30,140 nucleotides of DNA, taken from positions 1 to 30,140 of the forward strand of contig CAZSYM010000026.1 in NCBI GenBank assembly GCA_964611145.1, in the 5' to 3' direction. Of the stretch, positions 1 through 8,706 are shown one piece after another. Below the pieces are notes generated by a model that saw only the letters and a list, made by a program, of their open reading frames with translations, made no database searches and was not told the DNA's origin. The position numbers and the translations under genes were made by a program. The stretch comes from WFQV01 sp964611145 (GTDB taxonomy: Bacteria > Bacteroidota > Ignavibacteria > Ignavibacteriales > Melioribacteraceae). The stretch's first letter is position 1. Each line of letters starts with the position of its first letter.

Positions 1-975
1 TTAAAACCTCTGCTCTTTATGCCAATTCCACGCGGTTTCCATAATTTCTTGAAGTCCATATTTCGGTTGCCAACCGAGAATTTCACGCGCTTTAGAGTTA
101 TCCGCCACGAGCATTGCCGGGTCGCCCGCGCGTCTTCCGGTAATTTCGTAAGGAATTTCTTTGCCCGTGGCTTTTTCCGCCGCGGCAATCATTTCGAGAA
201 CCGAATATCCTTCGCCCGTGCCGAGATTAAACACGTCCGATTTTCCGCCTTCGGAAAGATAATTTAACGCGCGCAAATGAGCGTCCGCCAAATCGTTTAC
301 GTGAATGTAATCGCGGATTGCCGTGCCGTCTTTCGTGGGATAATCGTCGCCGAAAACGAAAAGTTTTTCCCGTTTGCCGAGCGCTGTTTGCATGATAATC
401 GGAATTAAGTGCGGTTCGGGGTCGTGGCTTTCGCCGATTTCGCCGTCGGGATCGTCGCCCGCCGCATTAAAATAACGCAACGCCGTGTATTTCATTCCGT
501 GCGCCGTTTCAACGTCGCGCAACATTTTCTCAATAACAAGTTTCGTTTCCGCGTAAGGGTTAATCGGCTTAACGCTTTCGCTTTCCGAAATCGGAACTTT
601 TTCGGAATTGCCGTAAAGCGAGCATGTGGACGAAAAAACAAACTTGCCAATGCCTTTTTCCACTGCGGCGCGGATTAGCGTAAAACTTCCCACAACGTTG
701 TTTTGATAATAAAGCAAAGGATTTTCAACTGACTCGCCGACATAAGCGAACGCCGCAAAATGAACAATTGCGTCAATGTTGTATTTCGAAAGCGCCGAGA
801 TTAAACCTTCGTAATCGAGAATATCGACTTGCTCGAATGCAACGTCGCTCGGCACGGCTTCTTTATGTCCGCGCGAAAGGTTGTCGAAAACCACGACATC
901 GTAATTGTTTTTCCTTAAAAACTTAACGAAATGCGAACCGATATAACCGGCCCCGCCCGTTACCAATATTTTCAT
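1..975 (-). CDS. galE: UDP-glucose 4-epimerase
   Basis: This 324-residue cytosolic enzyme would interconvert UDP-glucose and UDP-galactose, supplying galactose units for polysaccharides and allowing galactose use through the Leloir pathway. Seen: the NAD-binding Rossmann motif GGAGYIG at residues 7-13, the catalytic YAETK (Tyr141, Lys145) and an SST at 115-117 in the place of the catalytic serine/threonine. The length fits the short GalE family (about 325-340 residues). The ATG at 973-975 starts just before the Rossmann fold, and the TAA is the first three bases of the window, so the gene is complete. It faces away from the MarR gene across a 128-base AT-rich gap. Its sequence looks richer in G+C and CpG than the neighbours. 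Related 4-epimerases acting on UDP-GlcNAc or UDP-sugar acids cannot be excluded from sequence alone. Confidence 0.92.
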   Translation of the reverse strand: MKILVTGGAGYIGSHFVKFLRKNNYDVVVFDNLSRGHKEAVPSDVAFEQVDILDYEGLISALSKYNIDAIVHFAAFAYVGESVENPLLYYQNNVVGSFTLIRAAVEKGIGKFVFSSTCSLYGNSEKVPISESESVKPINPYAETKLVIEKMLRDVETAHGMKYTALRYFNAAGDDPDGEIGESHDPEPHLIPIIMQTALGKREKLFVFGDDYPTKDGTAIRDYIHVNDLADAHLRALNYLSEGGKSDVFNLGTGEGYSVLEMIAAAEKATGKEIPYEITGRRAGDPAMLVADNSKAREILGWQPKYGLQEIMETAWNWHKEQRF

Positions 976-1103
976 CGAACACCAATTTTTCTGAATAGAA
1001 ATTTTAAATTTAATTCTTTTCCTTTCGAAAAAAAATTTTAAAAATATTTGCCAAAACTCAAATAATAATTTATTTTAGCGGGTAAAATATCCTGGGGTTG
1101 GAA

Positions 1104-1574
1104 ATGAAAAAGGAAAAACACGAAATGACCGAACGGGAAATGGCAAAAGCCATGGCGGATTTAACATGCGAGTTAGCAAAGACATGCCATGAAAAAGAGA
1201 AATATTTCGCCTCTCTTTTTAATTTGACAATTGCCGAATTCAAATGCCTACATTTATTTACTAACAAATCCTCCCTTTCAATCAAGGAAATATCTCTGGA
1301 AATGAATCTTACGCCGGGACGAATCACTCATATTTTGACATCTTTGGAAGCAAAAAAGCTAATTGAAAGAAAAGTCGACCCGGAAGATAGAAGAAATGTA
1401 ATCGTGTATCTTACCAATAAAAGCAAGCCTTTTCTTAAAAATCTCGACGAAAGCCACATTCGCGTACATCTGGATTTAATCCGCTCGATAGACCCAACAA
1501 AACGCGATATTATTATTAACTCTATGTTCGAACTTTTAAGGGCAATAAAGGCTTGGCGGGACAAATTGGATTAA
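1104..1574 (+). CDS. MarR-family transcriptional regulator
   Basis: A 156-residue winged-helix DNA-binding protein. The middle part holds the helix-turn-helix (an SIKEISLEMNLTPGRITHIL segment) followed by the wing signature DPEDRRNVIVYLT, both typical of MarR proteins, which bind palindromic operators as dimers and often respond to small ligands. The reading frame is open from a TTG at 1098, but the ATG at 1104 has GGGG at 1094-1097 upstream and is preferred; an ATG at 1125 is also possible. The gene is divergent from galE, so it may control galE or itself; this is inference from position only. It is convergent with priA, with 66 bases between the stops and no clear terminator. The target and ligand are unknown. 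The gene is noticeably AT-rich. Confidence 0.85.
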   Translation: MKKEKHEMTEREMAKAMADLTCELAKTCHEKEKYFASLFNLTIAEFKCLHLFTNKSSLSIKEISLEMNLTPGRITHILTSLEAKKLIERKVDPEDRRNVIVYLTNKSKPFLKNLDESHIRVHLDLIRSIDPTKRDIIINSMFELLRAIKAWRDKLD

Positions 1575-1640
1575 GCCGCCTATTAAAAAGCTCCGATAGG
1601 GAAACCTACAACAATACGATTTTTGGGGGATATAAATTCC

Positions 1641-4103
1641 TCACATCACGCTTTGCGGGTCAATATCCGTGATTATTTTCACATTCGTATGCCGCGAGGA
1701 ACTATTAAACTTGGCGAGCGCTTCGATAAAAGCCTCCCGCAAGTATTTCCCGCCGGGGTCTTTCTTCCTATCCGATTTTACCAATATTTGGTAACGGTAT
1801 TCCCCTTTAAGTTTAAAAATAACAGCCTCGTGGGGACTCGAAATCTTCAGCGGCTTCTTCTGTTCAATAAGGAACTTATATAAATCCACAATTGCCCCTC
1901 GAGCATGCTTTTCTTCTTTGCTTTTGGTTTCAATCAATCCCAGTCTGGCGAAAGGAGGATAATCATTAAGTCGGCGCAATTTTAATTCCCGCTCGTAGAA
2001 ACCTTTGTAATCGTTTTGTAAAACCTTTTGAAGCACAAAATGCGTGTGATTTCTTGTTTGAATAACGACCTCTCCCTTCGTTTTGCTACGTCCCGAACGT
2101 CCCGCAACTTGGGTAAGAAGTTGAAATGTCCTTTCGTCCGCGCGGAAATCGGGTAACCAAAGTGTGGTTTCCGCAGAAATAACACCCACGAGAGTAACAT
2201 GGGAAAAATCCAAGCCCTTGCTCACCATTTGTGTGCCGACCAAAATATCAATTTCACGATTTCTAAACTTGTTGAGTATTTCCCCCAGTTTCCCTTTTTT
2301 AGTAATGACGTCGGAATCGACTCTTTCAATGCGAACCTCGGGAAAATGATAAAGCAATTCATCCTCCACGCGTTCGGTTCCCGTACCGAAAAACTTCAAC
2401 GCCCTCGAACCGCAATTTGGACATTGTTTGGGAACCTCTCGAGTTACACCGCAATAATGACATTTCAAAACATTCGATTTCAGATGATGCACCATAGGAA
2501 CCGAACATTCATTGCACATTATTATCTCTCCGCAATCCTCGCAGTAAATTTGCGTAGCAAAGCCTCGGCGATTCTGGAGTATAATAATTCCTTCCTTTCG
2601 CTCAAGTCGTTCTTTTATTTTGAATAGCAACTCGTGGGAAAAGATGTTCTCCATTCTTTTTCGTTTCGCTTCTATGGAGACATTCACAAGTTTTATCTCG
2701 GGCATTACCGCATTGTCAACTCGTTCTTTCAATTCCAGAAGTTGATATTTCCCTATTTCCGCGTTATACATGCTTTCTATCGAGGGTGTGGCGGACCCCA
2801 ATACCACGGGACAATCGGAAAAGTGTGCCAGCATTATCGCCGAATCCCGCGCGTTGTATTTGGGAATCAAATCGTGTTGCTTATAGCTGGAATCGTGCTC
2901 TTCATCCACAACGATTAATCCGAGATTCTTCAAAGGTGCGAAAAGGGCGGAGCGAGGACCGATAACAATTTTATATTTCCCTTTTATTATTCCCCGCCAC
3001 GTGTCGTAACGCACGCCAAGAGAGATGCGGCTGTGAATAACGGCAACCTTATCGGAGAAAATATTAGTAAATCGGGAAGTGATTTGCGGCGTGAGGGAAA
3101 TTTCCGGGACAAGCACCAAAGCGTTTTTCCCTTCCGCAATGGTTTTCTTTACAAGCTCGATGTACACTTGCGTTTTGCCACTACCGGTTACGCCATGCAA
3201 AAGGAAAGTTTTAAATTCGCCACGCTCAATAAATTCGGATACTTCGGCAATTACGGACTTTTGAGCATCCGTTAATTCAATATCCTTCAGACCCTCGCTG
3301 TAAGTTTCCCTGTGCAACCGTTCCACTTCTTTTTCAAAGATTTCCACCAAACCTTTCCGGTGCAGTGATTTCACGGAAGAAGCCGAAGCGCCCGTTTTGT
3401 GCAAAAGCTCAGAAAGAGGTATTTCCTTATCGGAACCGAGTAATTCCAATAAAATCACGGTTTGTTTGGGAGAACGCCTTTCCAGCTCGGGCAACAAATC
3501 ATAAATTTTTTCCTTTTCCGCATTCAAGCGAACAAAAAGGATTTTCTTGATGCGAACGCGCCCTTCGTCGAGTTGCGTTATAACAGTGATAGCACCTTCC
3601 ATTTCAAGAGAATGGAGAGCGGAGTAAATATTTTTCTTCCTGATTTCTTTCTGCAGAGAGGAAACCGAAATTCTTTCGCGGTTCAAAAGCACGCGTAGTA
3701 TTTTTTCCTTAATCGTTCCCCTTTCGGTTTCCTTTTCCAAAAGCTTACGACATTTATCAATATCTGCGAAAACAATTCTCCTGGATTCAACATCCGAACC
3801 GTACGGAACGGCGTTTTTCATTGCCTCACCAAGCGAACTGAGATAATATTCGGCAAGCCACTCGTAAAACTTTAATTCCTTTTCACCGAAAATCGGGCGA
3901 GGGTCGAGGACGTCGTAAATTGGTTTTATTTCTATTCCTTCCTCCGCCTGTGAAAGAATATCCACGACAAAGCCCGTAAGCGTACGCTTTCCGAAAGGCG
4001 CTACGACGCGCACGCCAATTTTTACGGCATTTTTTAGTTCCGATGGAATCGAATATGTAAACGCTTTCCTGAAGGGTAGCGGGAATACAACACTTGCAAA
4101 CAT
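1641..4103 (-). CDS. priA: Primosomal protein N' (replication restart helicase PriA)
   Basis: An 820-residue superfamily 2 3'-5' helicase that recognises stalled or collapsed replication forks and starts reloading of the replicative helicase. Seen: an N-terminal DNA-binding region (about 1-270), Walker A GVTGSGKT at 304-311, the DEEH box at 400-403, a GSATP motif near 436-440, and eight zinc-binding cysteines (521, 524, 530, 533, 548, 551, 561, 564) inserted between the helicase lobes. It is longer than the E. coli protein (732 residues), mainly in the N-terminal half, a size I associate with Bacteroidetes-type PriA. It lies 8 bases after the LD-carboxypeptidase stop and is the last gene of a three-gene run. 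The ribosome-binding site is weak, so coupling to the upstream gene is likely. Confidence 0.97.
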   Translation of the reverse strand: MFASVVFPLPFRKAFTYSIPSELKNAVKIGVRVVAPFGKRTLTGFVVDILSQAEEGIEIKPIYDVLDPRPIFGEKELKFYEWLAEYYLSSLGEAMKNAVPYGSDVESRRIVFADIDKCRKLLEKETERGTIKEKILRVLLNRERISVSSLQKEIRKKNIYSALHSLEMEGAITVITQLDEGRVRIKKILFVRLNAEKEKIYDLLPELERRSPKQTVILLELLGSDKEIPLSELLHKTGASASSVKSLHRKGLVEIFEKEVERLHRETYSEGLKDIELTDAQKSVIAEVSEFIERGEFKTFLLHGVTGSGKTQVYIELVKKTIAEGKNALVLVPEISLTPQITSRFTNIFSDKVAVIHSRISLGVRYDTWRGIIKGKYKIVIGPRSALFAPLKNLGLIVVDEEHDSSYKQHDLIPKYNARDSAIMLAHFSDCPVVLGSATPSIESMYNAEIGKYQLLELKERVDNAVMPEIKLVNVSIEAKRKRMENIFSHELLFKIKERLERKEGIIILQNRRGFATQIYCEDCGEIIMCNECSVPMVHHLKSNVLKCHYCGVTREVPKQCPNCGSRALKFFGTGTERVEDELLYHFPEVRIERVDSDVITKKGKLGEILNKFRNREIDILVGTQMVSKGLDFSHVTLVGVISAETTLWLPDFRADERTFQLLTQVAGRSGRSKTKGEVVIQTRNHTHFVLQKVLQNDYKGFYERELKLRRLNDYPPFARLGLIETKSKEEKHARGAIVDLYKFLIEQKKPLKISSPHEAVIFKLKGEYRYQILVKSDRKKDPGGKYLREAFIEALAKFNSSSRHTNVKIITDIDPQSVM

Positions 4104-4111
4104 ATCTCAAC

Positions 4112-5158
4112 TCAAGTTACGGCGCTTTCCAAAAGTGTTATTGTCCTTTCACCGGCATCGAATTCCGCCATTATTCCGAAAGGCAAAACAAATTTATTCG
4201 TAATATGTCCGAAAGATAATCCGTATGCAACGGGAATTCCCAGATTAAAAAGTCTGTCATAAATAACCTCCGAAAGAGTCAAAGAATTTTCGAATTCGGG
4301 TTTTTCCTTATCCACCTCGCAATCAATGAATTTTCCCAAAGCGATTCCCGCCGCTTTTTCGAATTTCCCCGCTTCAATCATCTGGGTAAGCATTCTATCT
4401 ATTCGATACGGCTCTTCGCCTATTTCTTCCAGAAAAACTATCTTGCCCGAATAATCCACGTCATATTTCGTACCGATAACAGCCACCGCAAGGGAGAGAT
4501 TGCCACCAACAAGTTGTCCACGCACTTTACCCGAACGGACCGTATAAGGTATTTTCTCATTATTAAAAACTTCCTCGTGGCTTTTAAGGAGAATACCGCT
4601 CTCCGCATCGAACAAGACTTTTTTAACATAATTGACGGAAAAATCGTTGAAGGTAGAAACCCCTACGGGACCATGAAAAGTTACAAGTCCCGTTTGTGCA
4701 AAAATAGCATAGAGAAGAGCGGTGATATCGCTATAACCCATCAATACTTTCGGATTGTTGCGAATCAAGTCATAATCGAGCATTGGTAGTATCCTTGTGC
4801 AACCGTAACCTCCGCGAGCGGCAATAATCCAATCCACTTCGGGATTGGAAAACATTTCGTGTAAATCCGCCACACGTTCTTTATCCGTTCCGCCAAGATA
4901 GCCATGTTTTTTCAGAACGTTGTTCGTATAATAAGGTTTCATGCCCAACATCTTCAGGTTTTGAATCGTTTCCTCCAATTCCTTTTCCGTAATATAGCTC
5001 CCGGGAGCAACTATTCCCACGGTGTCGCCCGGTTTGATTCTTTTGGGTTTTATTATTTTTTTTTCTTTAATACTTTTTGTGCCACCAAAAAGATTTTGCA
5101 TTGTTCCAAGGGCAAGCGTAGCCAATGCACCGTTGCGAATAAATTCTCTTCTTTTCAT
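4112..5158 (-). CDS. LD-carboxypeptidase (peptidase S66) with Tat signal
   Basis: A 348-residue serine peptidase of family S66, which cleaves the terminal D-alanine from tetrapeptide stems of peptidoglycan fragments during murein recycling; the family also includes MccF-type self-immunity enzymes. Seen: the nucleophile context GYSDITALL (Ser143), the glutamate context FLEEIGEEPYRID (Glu244 or Glu245) and the histidine context GLSFGHITNKF (His318), making a complete Ser-Glu-His triad. The N-terminus KRREFIRNGALATLALG is a twin-arginine (Tat) signal with a short hydrophobic stretch, implying folded export, whereas E. coli LdcA is cytoplasmic. It sits between the receiver/PEP-binding gene (32 bases upstream) and priA (8 bases downstream), apparently in one transcript. 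The family is secure; the substrate is inferred. Confidence 0.9.
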   Translation of the reverse strand: MKRREFIRNGALATLALGTMQNLFGGTKSIKEKKIIKPKRIKPGDTVGIVAPGSYITEKELEETIQNLKMLGMKPYYTNNVLKKHGYLGGTDKERVADLHEMFSNPEVDWIIAARGGYGCTRILPMLDYDLIRNNPKVLMGYSDITALLYAIFAQTGLVTFHGPVGVSTFNDFSVNYVKKVLFDAESGILLKSHEEVFNNEKIPYTVRSGKVRGQLVGGNLSLAVAVIGTKYDVDYSGKIVFLEEIGEEPYRIDRMLTQMIEAGKFEKAAGIALGKFIDCEVDKEKPEFENSLTLSEVIYDRLFNLGIPVAYGLSFGHITNKFVLPFGIMAEFDAGERTITLLESAVT

Positions 5159-5190
5159 TTTTCATCCATTTTTATTAGAGAATCCTTAAA

Positions 5191-8178
5191 CTACTTTGGT
5201 TTACAAATAATCCCGTGATGAGTTTTCCCGTTTATTCTCACCATAACAGGCTTTCTTAATCTTAAATGTCGAACATATTTTAGCTTTTGAGCGGGGCGAA
5301 TTCGATAAAGCCAAGCCCAATCGACAAAATTTGTTTCGTCGGTTTTCGACACGGTAAAATAACCGATTTTGAAAGACGTGAGATTCTGAAAGAAATGCGA
5401 ACCCTGGGAAGGCTCCACGTCCATATCTTCGAAATTAGTTTCAACAATGGTTTTCACGCCGCAAATGTTTTCCCAAGTCACGGGAATTCCAAGCCAGGGG
5501 TCAAGACTTCCCCATCTTCCCATTCCGATAAGCAAATAAGGACGCTTTTCCTCCACGAGTTTGGAATTCAACTTGGTGATTTCCGCTGCCACCTCGCGCG
5601 TCTTCGAACGGTCAAAGACTTTCTTATCGACGAAAACGATATCTCTTATTTTTTCATATCTCCCGTTCCCCAAGACGTTCTTACTCCTACAAAGGATTTT
5701 CTCTTTCGGAACGTCTTCGACATTCAATTCTTCCAATTCGCTACTTATTACCAGCGGACGCATTTGTAAGATTGCAAACTCTTTCCTTTCGCCCGGAGGC
5801 ACGGAAAGGTTCACCGCAAATTCTATTTCCACGGGCGAGCCCATTCCCCATTTACCTATTTTAAGAATAAGTCGAATAATATCGCTCAAAGGAAAGATTT
5901 TGTGTTTCAGCAAGGGGGCAAGGGTAAAAACGCGTGGTCCGGGACGCGAAATGCCGTCGTAAATGGCATTGTTTTCGGGAGAATAAGTGGAAGCCGTATA
6001 ATTAAGCGTTCCGTCTTTCTCGGCATCCGCCAACGCATAGGAGCGAATGAATTTATCCTCGGAAAGATGCAAATCGTCCAAATCTTCGCTTAATTCAACT
6101 GCGTAAAATTCGTGCTGACTGTATTTTAGAGTGTTTTCCACCGAGGAAAATTGTATGATGTGCTCGGGATATTTAGGAGAGAATCTTAAAACCGTGCCGC
6201 CGTCCGTGATTATTTTTCCCAATCCCAGTGCCACGGAAGTTATCCCGTCTTCGGACTCGGCAGGATAAACGGGATAAAAATTATAAGATTTTGCCACACC
6301 GGAAATTTCCGGATAGAACCTGTCGTTTCTTTCCACCCCTTCCAATTTTTGAATTATAACCGCCATTTTTTCCTCTTCGAGGCGATAAGTCGTCATTTTT
6401 ATATAATCTTTGGAGCTTTGATAGTAAGTGGACGCATAAACGTGCTTAATAGCGTTCAGAAGTTGAGCGACTCGAATATGAATATCGGGGTGTCTGTTAG
6501 GCAGCATTATTGTCTCGTAAACACCGGCAAAGGGTTGTCCTTGGGAATCTTCCAAAAGTGAAGAAGAACGCACGGCAATGGGGGTCTTGAGAACCGAAAG
6601 CAAATCATAAAGTTTGTCAATGACTTCCTGGGGAAAACGATTTGCATTGATAAATCTATCCACAAGTTTTTCATCATCTTCGCAACGAAGTGCAAATTCC
6701 AAGAGATTGTTCATTTCCAGAAAATCATCGAACACATCCGTAGCGATAACAACAAGGGAGGGGACAAAAATCCGTACTCCGTCGAATTTCTCGCCTATCT
6801 CCAAATTATAAATAAGGGAGTTCATGAAGGAAAGTCCGCGAGCCTTGCCACCAATGGACCCTCCACCGATTCTACTAAAGGTGCCTGAAAAGTCGAAGGT
6901 CTCTTTTTTAAATTCCGAAATTACCGAGCGCAACCGATTTATTCTGTATTCGGAAAGGGTCTTAATCAAAGTCTGACGCAATTCCTCCGGATTTTTGAAA
7001 TCGGAAACCCGCTGGGGACGTAATTTATCCGCAAGATAAAACTCCGTTCTTGCTTTAAGCCAATTTGAAAAGTGGTTTCGCAAGGCGTGATATACAATAC
7101 TTTCTTCGGGAACAATTTTCAGTTTTTCTTCCAGGTCTTCCAAGTTCTTTGCGCGGGCAACCTCCTCGCCTTTCTCGTTTCTGAAAACAAAATCACCGAA
7201 ACTAAAATTTTCCTTCATAAACCGACGTAAATCGTTAAGAAGAGTCGGCGAATTTTTAAAAAGAAACGCCGCACCCGCTTCATAAGCAAGTTGCTCGTTC
7301 TCCAAACGATTTGATTGAATAAGCACGGGAATGTCCGAATAGTCGGCTTTTATTTGTCTTGTCAATTTAAGTCCCGCTTCCGGGTCTTTTTTGCCTCTGC
7401 GACGAAAATCCACATCGGTGATAATACCCAAAATATTTTCTTTGTATTTTTTATAATAGCTCATCGCTTCTTCATAATCGGAACAAAGTATTATTTTGGG
7501 ACGGGCACGCATTCTCAGAAATTTGTGAGGAAGATTAATTCCCTCCTGAAGCAAATCCTGGGATTGTTTGAAAAGCTCAAGATATATCACGGGCAGAAAA
7601 GAAGAATAATAACGAACATTGTCTTCCACCACAAGAATCACCTGTACCCCGACGGTCTTCACATCGTTTTCAACGTTTTTTTTATCCTCGATAAACTTTA
7701 TTATCCCCACCAGCAGGCGATAATCTCCCTGCCAAACGAAAATTTTATCGAACACGGAAGCATCGGAAGAATTCATTAAATCCGCCAGGTCTCGATTATC
7801 ATATCCCAAAAGCACAACGGGAGTTTTTATACCTTTTTTCCTCAACTCCTTCGTAAACGCAACGGCACTCATTCCCTCGACGTGCATGGTAACGATTATA
7901 AGCTTAAATCGCTCTTCTTTTTGTGCAATTTTAAGCGCTTCCTTTGCCGAGGAAACTTGAAAGAGTTCGGGAGAATGACTCAAGTTAAGTCCCAAATACT
8001 CTTTTCGTATCAACTCGTAAAGTCGCCCGTCTTCTTCGAAAACATAAGAGTCGTAAAGGCTGGAAACAAGTAGAATATCCGTTACGCGATAAGCCATTAA
8101 ATTGTGAAAATCCTGAAACTTGGAGTAACGGCTTTTTCTTAGCAAATCGCGGCTGAGTTTAATGTCTTCTATTTTCAT
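5191..8178 (-). CDS. Two receiver-like domains fused to a PEP-synthase-type ATP-grasp (PEP/pyruvate-binding) domain
   Basis: A 995-residue multidomain protein. Residues about 33-165 look like a degenerate receiver without a clear phospho-acceptor aspartate. Residues about 178-320 form a better receiver, with VVEDN (Asp186), the likely phospho-site ITDVD (Asp255) and the conserved lysine in FLFK (Lys308). Residues about 435-808 match the nucleotide-binding half of pyruvate phosphate dikinase/PEP synthase: GGGSIGGKARGLSF, AVRSSSLLEDSQGQPFAGVYET (536-557) and the closing QMRPL (804-808). The phosphohistidine swivel domain and the PEP-binding barrel are absent; the last 190 residues are a tail I do not recognise, containing GMGRWGSLDPW. 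It therefore cannot be an ordinary PEP synthase; a signalling or regulatory kinase role is inferred. Similar proteins occur in Bacteroidetes, often labelled PEP synthase. It is the first gene of the run leading to priA. Confidence 0.85.
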   Translation of the reverse strand: MKIEDIKLSRDLLRKSRYSKFQDFHNLMAYRVTDILLVSSLYDSYVFEEDGRLYELIRKEYLGLNLSHSPELFQVSSAKEALKIAQKEERFKLIIVTMHVEGMSAVAFTKELRKKGIKTPVVLLGYDNRDLADLMNSSDASVFDKIFVWQGDYRLLVGIIKFIEDKKNVENDVKTVGVQVILVVEDNVRYYSSFLPVIYLELFKQSQDLLQEGINLPHKFLRMRARPKIILCSDYEEAMSYYKKYKENILGIITDVDFRRRGKKDPEAGLKLTRQIKADYSDIPVLIQSNRLENEQLAYEAGAAFLFKNSPTLLNDLRRFMKENFSFGDFVFRNEKGEEVARAKNLEDLEEKLKIVPEESIVYHALRNHFSNWLKARTEFYLADKLRPQRVSDFKNPEELRQTLIKTLSEYRINRLRSVISEFKKETFDFSGTFSRIGGGSIGGKARGLSFMNSLIYNLEIGEKFDGVRIFVPSLVVIATDVFDDFLEMNNLLEFALRCEDDEKLVDRFINANRFPQEVIDKLYDLLSVLKTPIAVRSSSLLEDSQGQPFAGVYETIMLPNRHPDIHIRVAQLLNAIKHVYASTYYQSSKDYIKMTTYRLEEEKMAVIIQKLEGVERNDRFYPEISGVAKSYNFYPVYPAESEDGITSVALGLGKIITDGGTVLRFSPKYPEHIIQFSSVENTLKYSQHEFYAVELSEDLDDLHLSEDKFIRSYALADAEKDGTLNYTASTYSPENNAIYDGISRPGPRVFTLAPLLKHKIFPLSDIIRLILKIGKWGMGSPVEIEFAVNLSVPPGERKEFAILQMRPLVISSELEELNVEDVPKEKILCRSKNVLGNGRYEKIRDIVFVDKKVFDRSKTREVAAEITKLNSKLVEEKRPYLLIGMGRWGSLDPWLGIPVTWENICGVKTIVETNFEDMDVEPSQGSHFFQNLTSFKIGYFTVSKTDETNFVDWAWLYRIRPAQKLKYVRHLRLRKPVMVRINGKTHHGIICKPK

Positions 8179-8435
8179 AAGCTTCCACGAACAAATGGTT
8201 TTTAATCGTTAAAATTTAAGGAAAATAATTATGTTTTCTAAAAACAACACAATTTGTTTATAAAACGAAATGTAATACCCGCTAACCTTTTCTAAAACTT
8301 TTCTAACAAATAATTTGGATATTAACTTAAATAATGGTAGCTTCATACTCAAGTTAAATAGTTTTACCTACCTTGGCTCTATCTTCTTTTACGAGATTCG
8401 AAAAAAGGGTGGTTTTTACCAGAAAGGAAATTCAC

Positions 8436-8702
8436 ATGAATTTATTTGTAGGCAATATTCCCACAACCACAACCGAAAAGGAAATTGAAGTAATGTTCGG
8501 TAATTTCGGGGCGGTTACGGAAGTTAAAATTATAAAAGACAGATTTACGGGTGAACCTCGAGGATTTGGTTTTGTAAGAATGGTTTCAGACGAAGAGGCA
8601 AAAGCGGCAATTCGTGCATTAAATAACAAAAAAATCGACGGCAAAACTTTGATTGTAAGTGTAGCTAAGGCTCAAAACAGAAGTGCAAAGAAACGTTTTT
8701 AA
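8436..8702 (+). CDS. Small RRM RNA-binding protein
   Basis: An 88-residue protein consisting of one RNA-recognition motif and a short basic tail (AKAQNRSAKKRF). RNP2 is LFVGNI at 3-8 and RNP1 is RGFGFVRM at 42-49, with the aromatic positions that stack on RNA bases. Stand-alone RRM proteins of this size are known from cyanobacteria and the Bacteroidetes/Chlorobi group, where several respond to cold. The frame is open back to a TTG at 8373, but the ATG at 8436 starts exactly at the domain and has AGAAAGGA at 8421-8428 as ribosome-binding site, so the shorter form is chosen. The gene stands alone, with 257 bases of AT-rich leader or divergent promoter upstream, and is convergent with the HAD gene only 4 bases away. 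RNA targets are unknown. Confidence 0.93.
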   Translation: MNLFVGNIPTTTTEKEIEVMFGNFGAVTEVKIIKDRFTGEPRGFGFVRMVSDEEAKAAIRALNNKKIDGKTLIVSVAKAQNRSAKKRF

Positions 8703-8706
8703 GAAT

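Noticed and set aside
1597..1608. TAGG-GAAA-CCTA mini-hairpin between marR and priA
   Set aside because: Only four base pairs and no T-run; likely chance.
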